Origin: Mycobacteriales bacterium
GTDB lineage: Bacteria > Actinomycetota > Actinomycetes > Mycobacteriales > SCTD01
Reading direction: 5' to 3'
Assembly (NCBI GenBank): GCA_030697205.1
Contig: JAUYQP010000032.1
Location: 1 to 64,000 of the forward strand
Length of the DNA: 64,000 nt
The translations under genes and the position numbers were made by a program. Positions 20,446-31,856 of this stretch are shown here, piece after piece. The number at the start of each line of letters is the position of its first letter. Position 1 is the first letter of the stretch. The notes beneath the pieces were generated by a model. It did no database searches. It worked only from the letters and a program-made list of their open reading frames with translations, and was not told the DNA's origin.

Positions 20446-21791
20446 GGACCCAGACGCTGCTGGGTGCGGCCGCGGGCATCGCGGTCGTCACGGTCGCGGC
20501 GCGGGTCGTCGGCTTCGGCCGGACCGCGGTCCTGGCGCAGACCGTCGGTGCGTCCGACGTCGGCGACACCTACACCGCCGTCAACGCGCTGCCCAACGTG
20601 CTCTTCGAGGTCGCAGCCGGGGGCGCCCTTGCCGCCGTCGCGGTGCCGCTCGTCGCCGGGGCCGTCGCGGCCGGCGACCGCGCGACCGTCGACCGCACCG
20701 TGTCGGCGCTGCTGTCGTGGACCCTCGCGGTCCTGCTGCCCGTCGCGCTGGGGTGCGCACTCGCGGCGCCGCTGCTCGTGCGCGGGCTGCTCGGCGACGA
20801 CGCGACCGGCGCGGGCTCGGTCGACGTCGGTGCCCGGATGCTGCGGGTCTTCGCCCCGCAGGTTGTCCTCTACGGCGTTGCCGTCGTGCTCATCGGCGTC
20901 CTGCAGGCGCACCGCCGCTTCCTCGCTGCCGCCCTCGCCCCGCTCGTCTCGAGCCTCGTCGTCATCACCACCTTTCTGCTCTACGCCGGCACCGGCCCGC
21001 AGGCCTCGCCCGCCGACCTCACCGACGGCCAGGTGCTGCTGCTCGCCGGCGGCACCACCGCGGGGGTGCTCGCGCTCGCCGCGACCGTCGCCGTCCCGCT
21101 GCGCACCACCGGCGTCCGCCTACGCCCCTCGCTGTCCTTCCCGCCGGGGGTCGCGGCCCGGGCCCGCGGCCTGGCCGGCTCCGGCGTCGCCTCGCTGCTC
21201 GCCCAGCAGGTCAGCCTGCTCGTCGCGCTGCGCCTCGCCGCTGACGGCGCCGAGGGCACCGTGGTCGTCTACTCCCTCGCGGTCGCGGTCTTCCTGCTGC
21301 CCTGGGCAGTCCTCGCGGTTCCGGTCGCGACGTCGGCCTTCCCCCGGATGTCGGAGGCCGCCACGCAGGAGGGCACGGCGTACGCCGAGGTCGTGCGCAG
21401 CTCCCTGCGCGCGGCCGTCGGACTGTCGGCGCTCGGTGCCGTCGCGCTGCTGGTCCTCGCCGGACCGGTCGCCGCGCTGCTGCTGCTGTCGGGTGCGCCC
21501 GGGCTCGACGACAGCGACGCGCTGCGCGACGCGATCCGCGCCTTCGCGCCGGGGCTGGTCGGCCACGGGGCCGCGGCGGTCCTCGGGCGGGCGCTGCTCG
21601 CCGACGGCCGGAGCCGGTCGGCGGCTGCCGGCACCGCGAGCGGCTGGCTCGCGGTCGCCCTCGGGTCGGTCCTGCTGGCGCGGCTCAGCGACCTGTCCAC
21701 CGCCGTCGCGCTCGGGCTCGCGAGCAGCGCCGGCCTCACCCTCGGCGCCGTCGTGCTCGGGTCGCTGCTCCGGCAGGCCCGCCGTGGCTGA
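20442..21791 (+). CDS. murJ: MurJ-like lipid II flippase
   Basis: A 449-residue MOP-superfamily membrane protein with about 12-14 hydrophobic segments. The N-terminus (LLGAAAGIAVVTVAARVVGFGRTAVLAQTVG, then GDTYTAVNALPNVLFEVAAGGAL) matches MurJ/MviN, which flips lipid-linked peptidoglycan precursor. GTG start at 20442 overlaps the previous stop (GTGA); an ATG at 20415 is a less likely alternative. Slightly shorter than typical MurJ (about 510), so it may be a paralogue rather than the essential flippase. Confidence 0.85.
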   Translation: MRTQTLLGAAAGIAVVTVAARVVGFGRTAVLAQTVGASDVGDTYTAVNALPNVLFEVAAGGALAAVAVPLVAGAVAAGDRATVDRTVSALLSWTLAVLLPVALGCALAAPLLVRGLLGDDATGAGSVDVGARMLRVFAPQVVLYGVAVVLIGVLQAHRRFLAAALAPLVSSLVVITTFLLYAGTGPQASPADLTDGQVLLLAGGTTAGVLALAATVAVPLRTTGVRLRPSLSFPPGVAARARGLAGSGVASLLAQQVSLLVALRLAADGAEGTVVVYSLAVAVFLLPWAVLAVPVATSAFPRMSEAATQEGTAYAEVVRSSLRAAVGLSALGAVALLVLAGPVAALLLLSGAPGLDDSDALRDAIRAFAPGLVGHGAAAVLGRALLADGRSRSAAAGTASGWLAVALGSVLLARLSDLSTAVALGLASSAGLTLGAVVLGSLLRQARRG

Positions 21792-22788
21792 CCTCGCGGG
21801 CACGCGGGTGCTGCTCGTGCTCGCGACCTCCACCGGGGGAGTGGGCGAGCACGTCCGGTCGCTGGCCGCCGGGTTGTCCGCGCGGGGTGCGACCGTCACG
21901 GTCGCGTGCCCGTCGTCGACGCAGGCGGCCTTCGGGTTCGACCGCCACGTCGCGGTGGAGATCGGGTCGCGGCCCGCGCCGTCGGACCTCGCCGTCCTGC
22001 GCCGGCTGCGGGCGCTCGCCCGCGACCACGACGTCGTGCACGCCCACGGGCTGCGGGCCGGTGCCCTGGTGCCGCGCGGGTCGGTCGTGACCTGGCACAA
22101 CGCGCAGCTGACCGGTAGCCCGGTCGGCGCGCTGCTCGAGCGGCTCGTCGCCCGTCGCGCAAGGGTGACCCTGGCGGCCTCGGCAGACCTCGCCGACCGC
22201 GCCCGGGAGCTCGGGGCCCGCGACGTGCGGGTCGCGCCGGTGTCGGCCCCTGACCGCGTCGCGACCGGGCGCGACCCCGGGCTCGGCCACCCGCTGGTCC
22301 TCGCGATCGGCCGGCTCCACCCGCAGAAGGGCTACGACGTCCTGCTCCGTGCGCTGCCGCTGCTCGGCGACGCGGTCGTCGCGGTCGCGGGTGACGGACC
22401 GCTGCGCGGGTCGCTCGAGATGCAGGCGCCGGAGGTGCGCTGGCTCGGTCACCGCGACGACGTCGCAGACCTGCTCGCCGCAGCCGACGTCGTCGTGCTG
22501 CCGTCGGTGTGGGAGGCCCGCTCGCTCACCGCGCAGGAGGCGATGCGGGCCGGGCGCCCGCTCGTCGCGACCGCGGTCGGGGGCGTCCCGGACCTCGTCG
22601 GTGACGGGGCGGTGCTCGTCGCGCCGGGTGACGCCGACGCGCTCGGTGCCGCCGTGCGCCGGCTGCTCGACGACCCAGCGGCCGCGACTGCGCTGGGGGA
22701 GCGGGCCCGGGTCGTCGCCGCGACCTGGCCGACGCCCGACGACGCGGTCGACCTGGTCGTCGCGGCCTACCGCGTGGCGCTCCCATGA
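21784..22788 (+). CDS. Family 4-type glycosyltransferase
   Basis: A 334-residue GT-B fold glycosyltransferase. The N-terminal domain has STGGVGEHVRSLAAGLSARG. The C-terminal nucleotide-sugar domain has AIGRLHPQKGYDVLLRA, VAGDGPLRGSL, and the EX7E signature EARSLTAQE followed by AMRAGRPLVATAVGGVPDLV. Acceptor and donor sugars unknown. GTG start at 21784 overlaps murJ by 8 bp; its 3' end overlaps the next gene (ATGA). The run of overlaps indicates one transcript for envelope glycan assembly. Confidence 0.92.
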   Translation: MADLAGTRVLLVLATSTGGVGEHVRSLAAGLSARGATVTVACPSSTQAAFGFDRHVAVEIGSRPAPSDLAVLRRLRALARDHDVVHAHGLRAGALVPRGSVVTWHNAQLTGSPVGALLERLVARRARVTLAASADLADRARELGARDVRVAPVSAPDRVATGRDPGLGHPLVLAIGRLHPQKGYDVLLRALPLLGDAVVAVAGDGPLRGSLEMQAPEVRWLGHRDDVADLLAAADVVVLPSVWEARSLTAQEAMRAGRPLVATAVGGVPDLVGDGAVLVAPGDADALGAAVRRLLDDPAAATALGERARVVAATWPTPDDAVDLVVAAYRVALP

Positions 22789-24809
22789 GGCGCCTCGCCC
22801 CGCGGCTGCTTACAGGACTGGCGGTGACGGGCCTGCTGCTGGTCGGGCTGACGGTCCGCGACGGCAGCGCACACGGCCCCCGCGCGAGCGTCCCCCAGCT
22901 GGGTTCGACGGCAAGTCCGACGGCCGGGTCCGTCACCGTCATCGGGGTCCCCGGCCTGCGCTGGTCCGACGTCGACCCGACAGTCACCCCGACCCTGCAC
23001 GCCCTGGCGCGCAGCTCGGCCGTCGGTTCGCTGTCGGTGAAGGCGCGCCCCTCGGTGAGCTGTGCCGCCGACGGCTTCCTCACCCTCGGAGCGGGCAACC
23101 GGGCCGAGGCCTTCGGGGTCGCGTGCGGCAGCGCACCGACGGCCGCGGAGCTGCCCGAGCTGCGTCGTCGCAATGCCGCCACCCGCGACGGCGCGCAGGT
23201 CGGACTGCTCGGGTCGGCCCTGCCCGCCACCGACTGCATCACCTGGAACGGCCCGCTGTCCTTCGCCGCCCACGGCCGCCGGGCGGTCTTCCTCGGCGGC
23301 GGCACCAGCAGCGACGAGGTGCCGGGCGCGCCGATCCCGCTGCGCTCCACCGCGGGCGCGCAGGGCGGCCTCGGCAGCTGCCGGCTCGCGGTGCTGGAGG
23401 CGACGGTCGTCGGAGCGGACGGCTCAGCCCGCCGGGCGGCGGCAGCGGCTGCCGACGCGCTCGTCCGGGAGGTCCGGGCCGCGACCCCGCCGACGGGGGC
23501 GCTGCTCGTCGTCGGTGTGAGCGAGGCACCGACCGACGACGACCCCCACCTGCACGTGGCCATCGGCTCCGGGCCTGGGTTCGCGCCAGGCGCGCTGCGG
23601 TCGGCCTCGACCCGGCGCGACGCGATGGTGCAGCTCGTCGACGTGGCCCCCACCGTCTTGTCGCTGCTCGGAGTAGCGGTCCCCGACGACGTCATCGGGC
23701 AGCCGATGCGGGTCAGCGGCAGCGCGCCGACCCTCGCCGAGCTGGTCGACACCGACCGGCTCGCCACCACCGAGGCCGACGTCCGGGTGCCCTTCTTCGT
23801 CGTCTACCTCGGGGTGCTGCTCCTGCTGCTCGGAGCACTCTGGCGCCGGCGACAGGTGGCCCGCGTCGTCGCGCTGACCGGCGCACTGGTGCCTGTCGCG
23901 TCGTACGCCGCCAACCTCCTGCCCTGGTGGCGCACGGGTGCACCGCTGGTCTCGCTGCTCGCCCTGTCGGTGGGGCTGGCGCTGGCCGTGGCGCTGCCTG
24001 TCAGCCGACTGCGGGGGCGGCTCGCCGCGGTGGCCGTGGTCCTGCTGACGGGCACCGCCGTGGTCCTCGCCGACCTGCTCACCGGGGCGACCCTGCAGCT
24101 GTCGTCGGTGGCGGGCTACTCACCGCTGGTCGCCGGTCGCTTCGCCGGGATCGGCAACGTGGCCTTCGGGGTGCTCGCGGCCTGCGCCGTCCTCGGGGTG
24201 GCGGCGACCCGGTCGGCACCCGCGGCGGTGCTCGTCGGCGGGCTGGTCGCGGTCGTCGATGGCGCGCCACCGTGGGGCAGTGACGTCGGAGGCGTGCTCG
24301 CACTGGCTCCGGCGTACGCCGTGCTCGTGCTCCGGCTCGCGGGGCGGCGGGTCTCGGTGCTGCGGGTCGGGCTGGCCGGGGTCGTGGGTGCGGCGACCGT
24401 GGCTGCCTTCGCGGTCGCGGACAGCGCGCGCCCGCCCGACGAGCGGACCCACCTCGGTCGCTTCGCGCAGCAGGTCGTCGACGGCGAGGCCGGGCGGGTG
24501 CTCCGACGCAAGGCGGAGGCAGTCTTCGGGCTGCTCTTCCACTCGCCCGTGACCGCGCTGCTGCCGCTGCTCGTGGCCGCGGTGGTGCTCCTCGTCGTGC
24601 GGCCACCGGCGCCGCTGCGGGTGGCTTTCGACGACGCCCCGGCGTGGCGGTCGGGGCTGGTCGCGCTCGGTGTGGCGTGCCTGATCGGCTTCGCGCTCAA
24701 CGACAGCGGCGCGGCGGTGCCGGCTCTCGCGCTGGTCGTCGCGCTGCCGGCGACCGCTGCGGTGGTGCTGTCCGGCGCGCCTCGACGCGAAGGGGTGCCG
24801 GACCGTTAG
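22785..24809 (+). CDS. Large membrane protein with alkaline-phosphatase-like domain
   Basis: A 674-residue protein. A signal or anchor segment at residues 8-22 is followed by an extracytoplasmic region (about 45-320) with the look of the alkaline phosphatase superfamily: VTVIGVPGLRWSDVDPTVTP, SCAADGFLTLGAGNRA and VDVAPTVLSLLG. Residues 335-670 contain roughly ten membrane segments. ATG overlaps the preceding stop (ATGA). It closes the steB-MraY-like-murJ-GT cluster, suggesting a role in export or processing of an envelope glycan; the enzymatic activity is unproven. Confidence 0.82.
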   Translation: MRRLAPRLLTGLAVTGLLLVGLTVRDGSAHGPRASVPQLGSTASPTAGSVTVIGVPGLRWSDVDPTVTPTLHALARSSAVGSLSVKARPSVSCAADGFLTLGAGNRAEAFGVACGSAPTAAELPELRRRNAATRDGAQVGLLGSALPATDCITWNGPLSFAAHGRRAVFLGGGTSSDEVPGAPIPLRSTAGAQGGLGSCRLAVLEATVVGADGSARRAAAAAADALVREVRAATPPTGALLVVGVSEAPTDDDPHLHVAIGSGPGFAPGALRSASTRRDAMVQLVDVAPTVLSLLGVAVPDDVIGQPMRVSGSAPTLAELVDTDRLATTEADVRVPFFVVYLGVLLLLLGALWRRRQVARVVALTGALVPVASYAANLLPWWRTGAPLVSLLALSVGLALAVALPVSRLRGRLAAVAVVLLTGTAVVLADLLTGATLQLSSVAGYSPLVAGRFAGIGNVAFGVLAACAVLGVAATRSAPAAVLVGGLVAVVDGAPPWGSDVGGVLALAPAYAVLVLRLAGRRVSVLRVGLAGVVGAATVAAFAVADSARPPDERTHLGRFAQQVVDGEAGRVLRRKAEAVFGLLFHSPVTALLPLLVAAVVLLVVRPPAPLRVAFDDAPAWRSGLVALGVACLIGFALNDSGAAVPALALVVALPATAAVVLSGAPRREGVPDR

Positions 24810-24812
24810 AGT
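24782..24812 (+). promoter_or_regulatory. Candidate pyrG promoter
   Basis: TAGAGT at 24807-24812 is a good actinobacterial -10 and overlaps the stop codon of the upstream gene. TCGACG at 24782-24787 is a weak -35 with a long 19-bp spacer. Confidence 0.4.
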
Positions 24813-24863
24813 GGACTTCCGTGCAGCGGCCTGCGGGGTCGCTCTCGAGCACGGGAGATCCGA

Positions 24864-26519
<1,656 letters not shown>

Positions 26520-26622
26520 CCCACGACTGCGCTCGAGGTCCTGACACGCGGGACTCGGGCGCAGCGCGAACACACCCGAAGTGCAACGATCCGGACACCC
26601 CTCAACCGGACGGAGCCCGTCG

Positions 26623-28938
26623 ATGCGTGCCACCCGACTCCTGCTGCCCCTGATCGTCCTCGGTCTCGTCGGTGCCCTGCCGGCGCAGCCGGCCGCGTCG
26701 GCCCCACCCGGCGACGTGCGCATCGAGGTGCTGTCCGGACGGGGTGACCTCGTCACCGGCGGGGACGCGCTGCTGAAGGTTGTCCTACCGGCAGGCGCGA
26801 GCGCTACCGGGCTGCGCGTCGACGACGACGGACGCGACGTCACCGCCGCCTTCGGGGCGGACGGGCTCGGCCTGGTGACGGGCCTCGCGAAGGGGCGCAA
26901 CGTCGTACGTGCTGTGCTGCCCGACGGGCGGGGGGCCCGCATCACGCTGACCAACGCACCGATCGGCGGGCCCGTCTTCAGCGGTCCGCAGATCCAGCCC
27001 TGGGGCTGCACCGAGGGGGCTCTCGACGCGCAGTGCAACCGCCCTGCCACCGTGACGTTCTCCTACCTGCCGACGGGTGGTGCGGCGCTACAGCCCTACG
27101 ACCCGGAGAACCCGCCGTCCGACGTGTCGACGACGACCACCGACGAGGGCAACGAGGTTCCTTTCATCGTCCGGGAGGAGACCGGTGTCAGCGTCCGCGA
27201 CGAGTACCGCATCGCGGCGCTGTTCGACCCGACGAAGCCGGTCGACCCGACCGCCGACAACCCCGGGTTCGCCCACAAGCTCGTCCTCACTCACGGCGCC
27301 AGCTGCGACACGGAGTACGCCATGGGGACCGCCCCCGACGTGCTGCTCACCGATGCCCTGTCGCAGGGCTTCGCTGTTGCCTCGCACGCCCTCGACAACG
27401 CCGGCCACAACTGCAGCCTGGTCACACAGGCCGAGTCGCTGGTCGTCACCAAGGAGATGGTCGCGGAGCGCTTCGGCCCGATCGACTACACCATCGGCAG
27501 CGGCTGCTCGGGCGGCTCGCTCGTGCAGCAGCAGGTCGCCAACGCCTACCCCGGCGTCTACCAGGGCATCACCCCGCAGTGCAGCTTCACCGACGCGTGG
27601 AGCTCGGCCCAGCAGTACGTCGACTACGTCGGCTTGCGGGCCTACCTGGAAGGGCCCGGCCTCGCCGAGGGCATCACCCCCGTGCAGTGGCCGGTCATCG
27701 TCGGCCACGCCAACCCGGTCAACCAGATCAGCTTCACGACCGCGATCCCGAACTCCGGCGACCCGAGCCGTTCGTGCTCCGGCGTGCCAGCCGCGGACGT
27801 CTTCAGCGCGACCAACCCTGACGGTGTGCGCTGCTCCTTCCAGGACTACATGGTCAACGTCTTCGGCACGACGCCCGACGGCAAGGCCCGCCGACCCATC
27901 AGCAACGTCGGCGTGCAGTACGGCCTGTCGGGCCTGCTCGCCTTCCTCGACCCGGCGTCGGCCACCGACCCGACCCGGCCGCCGCTGACCCCCGCGCAGT
28001 TCGTCGCTCTCAACGCCGGCGTCGGCGGCTTCGACATCGACTTCGAGCCGATCGCGGCGCGCACCGTCGCCGACCCGATCGCGCAGGACCGGGTCTACCG
28101 GAGCGGCGCGGTCAACACGGGCGCGCACCTCGACGAGGTCGCGATCATCGACCTCGGCGGTCCCGAGCCCGGTGCCTTCCACGACGTCTACCGCAAGCAC
28201 TCGATGCGGGCCCGTCTGATCCGCGAACACGGCGACGCCGACAACCAGGTCTTCTGGGAGGGCCAGACGCCGCTGCTCGGCGACGTGTCCTTCGTCGACG
28301 ACTCGATCCGGGCCATGGACGAGTGGCTCGCCGCGGTGCAGGCCGACACCAGCGCGCTGCCGCTGGCCGACAAGATCGTCGCGGCGAAAGCGGTGGCAGG
28401 GGTGACGGAGCGCTGCGTCGCGGTCGACGGCCAGGACGTCCCGCTGGCGTTGTGCGACACGACGGTCGACCCGACCATCTTCTCCTCGCCCCGCATCGAG
28501 GCCGGCGGGGGCGACCCGAAAGTCGGCTTCACCGACGACCGGCTCGACTGCCAGACGGTGCCGCTCACGTCCTTCACCTGGGCGGGCCAGGCCTTCGCCG
28601 CCGTCTTCACCGCTGCCGAGCAGACCGCCCTCCAGCAGACCTTCCCCGACGGGGTCTGCGACTACAGCCGCCCCGGCAAGGGCTTCCAGGCCGCGACGAC
28701 CTGGCTCACCTACCAGGACGCGTCGGGTGCCGTGATCTACGGCGGCCGACCGCTCGGCGCCGCGCCGGTGTCGGTGCCCTTCCGTCCGGCCGGGTCTGTG
28801 ACCGGCCCGGTGACCGGACCGGTCGTGGCGCCGACGCTGCCGACCACCGGTGGGTCGACGGCCCTCGGGCTGGGGGCGCTCGTGCTGCTCGGCGCCGCGC
28901 TGGTGCTGCGCCGCGGACGTCGGTCGCCGACGCCCTGA
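26623..28938 (+). CDS. Secreted DUF6351-family hydrolase with LPXTG anchor
   Basis: A 771-residue exported protein. Signal peptide at residues 1-25 (LLLPLIVLGLVGALPAQPAASA). The body resembles DUF6351 proteins and alpha/beta hydrolases, with a nucleophile-elbow pentapeptide GCSGG in IGSGCSGGSLVQQQ, possibly an esterase or polyester-oligomer hydrolase. The C-terminus is a complete sortase signal: LPTTG at about residues 739-743, a hydrophobic span and an RRGRR tail. ATG at 26623 after ACCGGACGGAG. It sits between pyrG and the NUDIX gene, which are neighbours in mycobacteria, so it is an accessory insertion. No sortase gene is in the window. Confidence 0.88.
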   Translation: MRATRLLLPLIVLGLVGALPAQPAASAPPGDVRIEVLSGRGDLVTGGDALLKVVLPAGASATGLRVDDDGRDVTAAFGADGLGLVTGLAKGRNVVRAVLPDGRGARITLTNAPIGGPVFSGPQIQPWGCTEGALDAQCNRPATVTFSYLPTGGAALQPYDPENPPSDVSTTTTDEGNEVPFIVREETGVSVRDEYRIAALFDPTKPVDPTADNPGFAHKLVLTHGASCDTEYAMGTAPDVLLTDALSQGFAVASHALDNAGHNCSLVTQAESLVVTKEMVAERFGPIDYTIGSGCSGGSLVQQQVANAYPGVYQGITPQCSFTDAWSSAQQYVDYVGLRAYLEGPGLAEGITPVQWPVIVGHANPVNQISFTTAIPNSGDPSRSCSGVPAADVFSATNPDGVRCSFQDYMVNVFGTTPDGKARRPISNVGVQYGLSGLLAFLDPASATDPTRPPLTPAQFVALNAGVGGFDIDFEPIAARTVADPIAQDRVYRSGAVNTGAHLDEVAIIDLGGPEPGAFHDVYRKHSMRARLIREHGDADNQVFWEGQTPLLGDVSFVDDSIRAMDEWLAAVQADTSALPLADKIVAAKAVAGVTERCVAVDGQDVPLALCDTTVDPTIFSSPRIEAGGGDPKVGFTDDRLDCQTVPLTSFTWAGQAFAAVFTAAEQTALQQTFPDGVCDYSRPGKGFQAATTWLTYQDASGAVIYGGRPLGAAPVSVPFRPAGSVTGPVTGPVVAPTLPTTGGSTALGLGALVLLGAALVLRRGRRSPTP

Positions 28939-28975
28939 CCCCCGACGCTCCGACCGGCCTGGCACGATCGTCGGC

Positions 28976-29587
28976 ATGAGTGCGCCGCACGACCACCGGG
29001 TCGTCACCACCGACCGGGTCTACGACGGCCGCGTCATCGCGGTCCGTCGCGACGTCGTGAGCATGCCGGGGGAGACGACCTCGCAGCGCGACGTCGTCGA
29101 GCACCCCGGCGCGGTCGGCGTGGTCGCTCTCGACGACGACGGCCGGGTGCTGCTGGTCTCGCAGTACCGCCACCCGGTCCGGCGCCGGCTCGAGGAGCTG
29201 CCCGCCGGTCTGCTCGACGTCTCCGGTGAGCCGGCGCTGCTCGCCGCCCAGCGCGAGCTCGCCGAGGAGGCGGGGCTCGGGGCCACGACCTGGCACGTCC
29301 TCGTCGACGCCCTGACCTCGCCCGGGATGACCGATGAGGCGATCCGGCTCTTCCTCGCCCGCGACGTCCACCCGGTCGAGCGGCAGGTCCAGGAGCACGA
29401 GGAGGCCGACCTCACGACCGAGTGGGTCGCGTTGGAGGAGGGCGTACGACGGGTGCTCGCGGGCGAGATCGAGAACGCCATGTGCTGCCTCGGGCTGCTG
29501 GCTGCGGACCGGGCGGCACAGTCGGGCTTCGCGGGGCTGCGGCCGGCCGACGCGCCCTGGCCCGCCCGTCCGGTCACCGCCGGCTGA
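28976..29587 (+). CDS. NUDIX hydrolase (ADP-ribose pyrophosphatase type)
   Basis: A 203-residue NUDIX enzyme. The NUDIX box is present around residues 82-104: GLLDVSGEPALLAAQRELAEEAGL. It is preceded by VVALDDDGRVLLVSQYRHPV and followed by SPGMTDEAIRLFLAR, the arrangement of ADP-ribose pyrophosphatases. It corresponds to Rv1700, which follows pyrG in mycobacteria. ATG at 28976, 37 bp after the DUF6351 gene. Confidence 0.93.
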   Translation: MSAPHDHRVVTTDRVYDGRVIAVRRDVVSMPGETTSQRDVVEHPGAVGVVALDDDGRVLLVSQYRHPVRRRLEELPAGLLDVSGEPALLAAQRELAEEAGLGATTWHVLVDALTSPGMTDEAIRLFLARDVHPVERQVQEHEEADLTTEWVALEEGVRRVLAGEIENAMCCLGLLAADRAAQSGFAGLRPADAPWPARPVTAG

Positions 29588-29598
29588 CCGACGGCTCT

Positions 29599-29610
29599 CG
29601 TCGTACGACG
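29599..29610. promoter_or_regulatory. CGTCGTACGACG palindrome upstream of ald
   Basis: A 12-bp perfect palindrome, 12 nt after the NUDIX stop and about 120 bp before ald. The core GTCGTACGAC recurs at 50314-50329 and 53626-53641. A TAGGCT -10-like hexamer lies at 29649-29654, between the palindrome and ald. Possible operator. Confidence 0.5.
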
Positions 29611-29732
29611 TCTCTCTCCCGGGTGGCGTCACCGGCGCTCTGCGCCGCTAGGCTCGCTGCGCCGCACCACCCCGCGGCCCCCTGTCTCCGCGCCCGACCG
29701 GCGCGGCCTGCCCACGCCCTGGAGGCACGCTC

Positions 29733-30848
29733 GTGAAAGTCGGCATCCCGCGCGAGGTCAAGGACCACGAGTACCGCGTCGCGATCACGCCCGCGGGTGT
29801 CCGCGAGCTCGTCGCCCACGGCCACTCGGTGGCGGTCGAGAAGGACGCCGGCGTCGGGTCCTCGATCACCGACGACGAGTTCGTCGCCGCCGGTGCCTCC
29901 ATCGTCGGGACGGCCGACGACGTGTGGGCCGACGCGGAGCTGGTGCTGAAGGTCAAGGAGCCGGTGGCCTCGGAGTACCACCGGATGCGTCGCGACCAGG
30001 TGCTGTTCACCTACCTGCACCTCGCCGCGTCGAAGGCGTGCACCGACGCGATGCTGGCCTCCGGGGTCACGGGCGTGGCCTACGAGACGGTGCAGCTCGC
30101 CGACCGCTCGCTGCCGCTGCTCGCGCCGATGTCGGAGGTCGCGGGCCGGATGGCGCCGCAGGTCGGCGCCCACTGCCTCGAGCGCGGCGCGGGTGGCCGC
30201 GGTGTCCTGATGGGCGGCGTCTCCGGGGTCTACGCCGCGAAGGTCGTCGTGATCGGTGCGGGCGTCTCCGGCATGAACGCCGCCGCGATCGCGCTCGGCA
30301 TGCAGGCCGAGGTGCTGCTGCTCGACCGCAACGTCGCGCGGCTGCGCGAGGTCGACCGCATCTACCAGGGCCACATGCAGACCGTCTGCAGCAACACCTT
30401 CGAGATCGAGCGGGCCGTCCTCGACGCCGACCTCGTCATCGGCGCGGTGCTCGTGCCCGGTGCCAAGGCGCCGACCCTGGTCTCCGACGAGCTCGTCGCC
30501 GCGATGAAGCCGGGCTCGGTGCTCGTCGACATCTCCGTCGACCAGGGTGGCTGCTTCGAGTCGACCCGGCCGACGACGCACTCCGACCCGACCTTCGAAG
30601 TCAACGGCTCGCTGTTCTACTGCGTCGCCAACATGCCGGGCGCTGTCCCGCACACGTCGACCTACGCGCTGACCAACGTCACGCTGCCTTACGCGCTCGA
30701 GATCGCGAACCGCGGGCTCGCCGGCGCGGTCGCGGCCGACCCGGCGCTCGCGCCCGGGGTCAACACGGTGTCGGGCTCGCTCGTCTACGGCCCGGTCGCC
30801 GAGGCGCACGGCCTGCCGCTGGTCGACCTCGCGAGCGTGCTCGCCTGA
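29733..30848 (+). CDS. ald: Alanine dehydrogenase
   Basis: A 371-residue NAD-dependent enzyme interconverting alanine with pyruvate and ammonia. It starts [20 protein letters not shown], has the catalytic Lys and His in LVLKVKEP and FTYLHLAA, the Rossmann motif [19 protein letters not shown], and the family stretch [25 protein letters not shown] at 29733 follows CTGGAGGCACGCTC. It lies between the NUDIX and xerD genes. Confidence 0.97.
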   Translation: MKVGIPREVKDHEYRVAITPAGVRELVAHGHSVAVEKDAGVGSSITDDEFVAAGASIVGTADDVWADAELVLKVKEPVASEYHRMRRDQVLFTYLHLAASKACTDAMLASGVTGVAYETVQLADRSLPLLAPMSEVAGRMAPQVGAHCLERGAGGRGVLMGGVSGVYAAKVVVIGAGVSGMNAAAIALGMQAEVLLLDRNVARLREVDRIYQGHMQTVCSNTFEIERAVLDADLVIGAVLVPGAKAPTLVSDELVAAMKPGSVLVDISVDQGGCFESTRPTTHSDPTFEVNGSLFYCVANMPGAVPHTSTYALTNVTLPYALEIANRGLAGAVAADPALAPGVNTVSGSLVYGPVAEAHGLPLVDLASVLA

Positions 30849-30853
30849 CACCG

Positions 30854-31792
30854 GTGAGCCCTGGCTCGCGGGTGGCGTCGCGGGTGGTGTCGGCGTACCT
30901 CGACCATCTCGCCGTGGAGCGCGGGCTCGCGGCCAACACGCTGTCGTCGTACCGCCGCGATCTCTCCCGCTACACCGCGTGGCTGGGGGAGCGCGGGCTC
31001 GACACGGTGACGGAGGCCGATGTGGCCGGCTTCCTGGCGTCGCTGCGGACCGGGTCGGAGTCGCACCCGCCGCTGTCGGCGACCTCGGCCGGCCGGGCGG
31101 TCGTCGCGGTCCGCGGCCTGCACCGCTTCGCGCACCGGGAGGGGCTCACCGCGGGCGACCCCGCGCGGGAGGTCCGCCCGCCGGCGGCGGTGCGTCGGCT
31201 GCCCAAGGCGCTGCCGGTCGAGCACGTCGTCGCGCTGCTGGAGGCGGCGGGTGCGGGGGAGGGGCCGCGGCCGCTGCGCGACCGCGCGCTGCTCGAGCTG
31301 CTCTACGGCACGGGAGCCCGGATCTCGGAGGCGGTCGGGTTGGCCGTCGATGACGTCGACGACGTCTCGGGGCTGGTGCGGCTCGACGGCAAGGGCGGCA
31401 AGCAGAGGGTCGTGCCGGTGGGGTCCTTCGCGCTGGGGGCGCTGTCGGCCTACCTCGTGCAGGGCCGGCCGGCGCTGTCGGCCGCCGGTTCGGGGACGTC
31501 GGCGCTGTTCCTCAACGCCCGCGGTGGTCGGCTGTCGCGCCAGAGCGCCTGGACGGTGCTGCGGGCGGCTGCGGTCCGGGCGGGCTGGGAGTCCTCCCGG
31601 GTCGAGGGGCTGTCGCCGCACGTGCTCCGGCACTCCTTCGCGACGCACCTGCTCGACGGCGGGGCCGACGTCCGGGTCGTGCAGGAGCTGCTCGGGCACG
31701 CCTCGGTCACGACGACCCAGGTCTACACACTGGTCACCGTCGACCGGCTGCGCGAGGTCTACGCGACCGCGCACCCACGCGCGCTGGCCTAG
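30854..31792 (+). CDS. xerD: Tyrosine recombinase XerD
   Basis: A 312-residue recombinase that with XerC resolves chromosome dimers at dif. The N-terminal core-binding domain ([30 protein letters not shown]) is followed by the catalytic domain with Arg in [12 protein letters not shown], Lys in [24 protein letters not shown] (His-x-x-Arg), [11 protein letters not shown] and the Tyr nucleophile in QVYTLVT. GTG at 30854, five bases after the ald stop. Same position as Rv1701. A candidate target site is in this window at 57585-57612. Confidence 0.95.
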   Translation: MSPGSRVASRVVSAYLDHLAVERGLAANTLSSYRRDLSRYTAWLGERGLDTVTEADVAGFLASLRTGSESHPPLSATSAGRAVVAVRGLHRFAHREGLTAGDPAREVRPPAAVRRLPKALPVEHVVALLEAAGAGEGPRPLRDRALLELLYGTGARISEAVGLAVDDVDDVSGLVRLDGKGGKQRVVPVGSFALGALSAYLVQGRPALSAAGSGTSALFLNARGGRLSRQSAWTVLRAAAVRAGWESSRVEGLSPHVLRHSFATHLLDGGADVRVVQELLGHASVTTTQVYTLVTVDRLREVYATAHPRALA

Positions 31793-31856
31793 CGCGCCGG
31801 CTCGGCCCGCGCGGGGCACCGCGCGTCGGTGGCCGGCTCGCTACGCACACCTCGTG

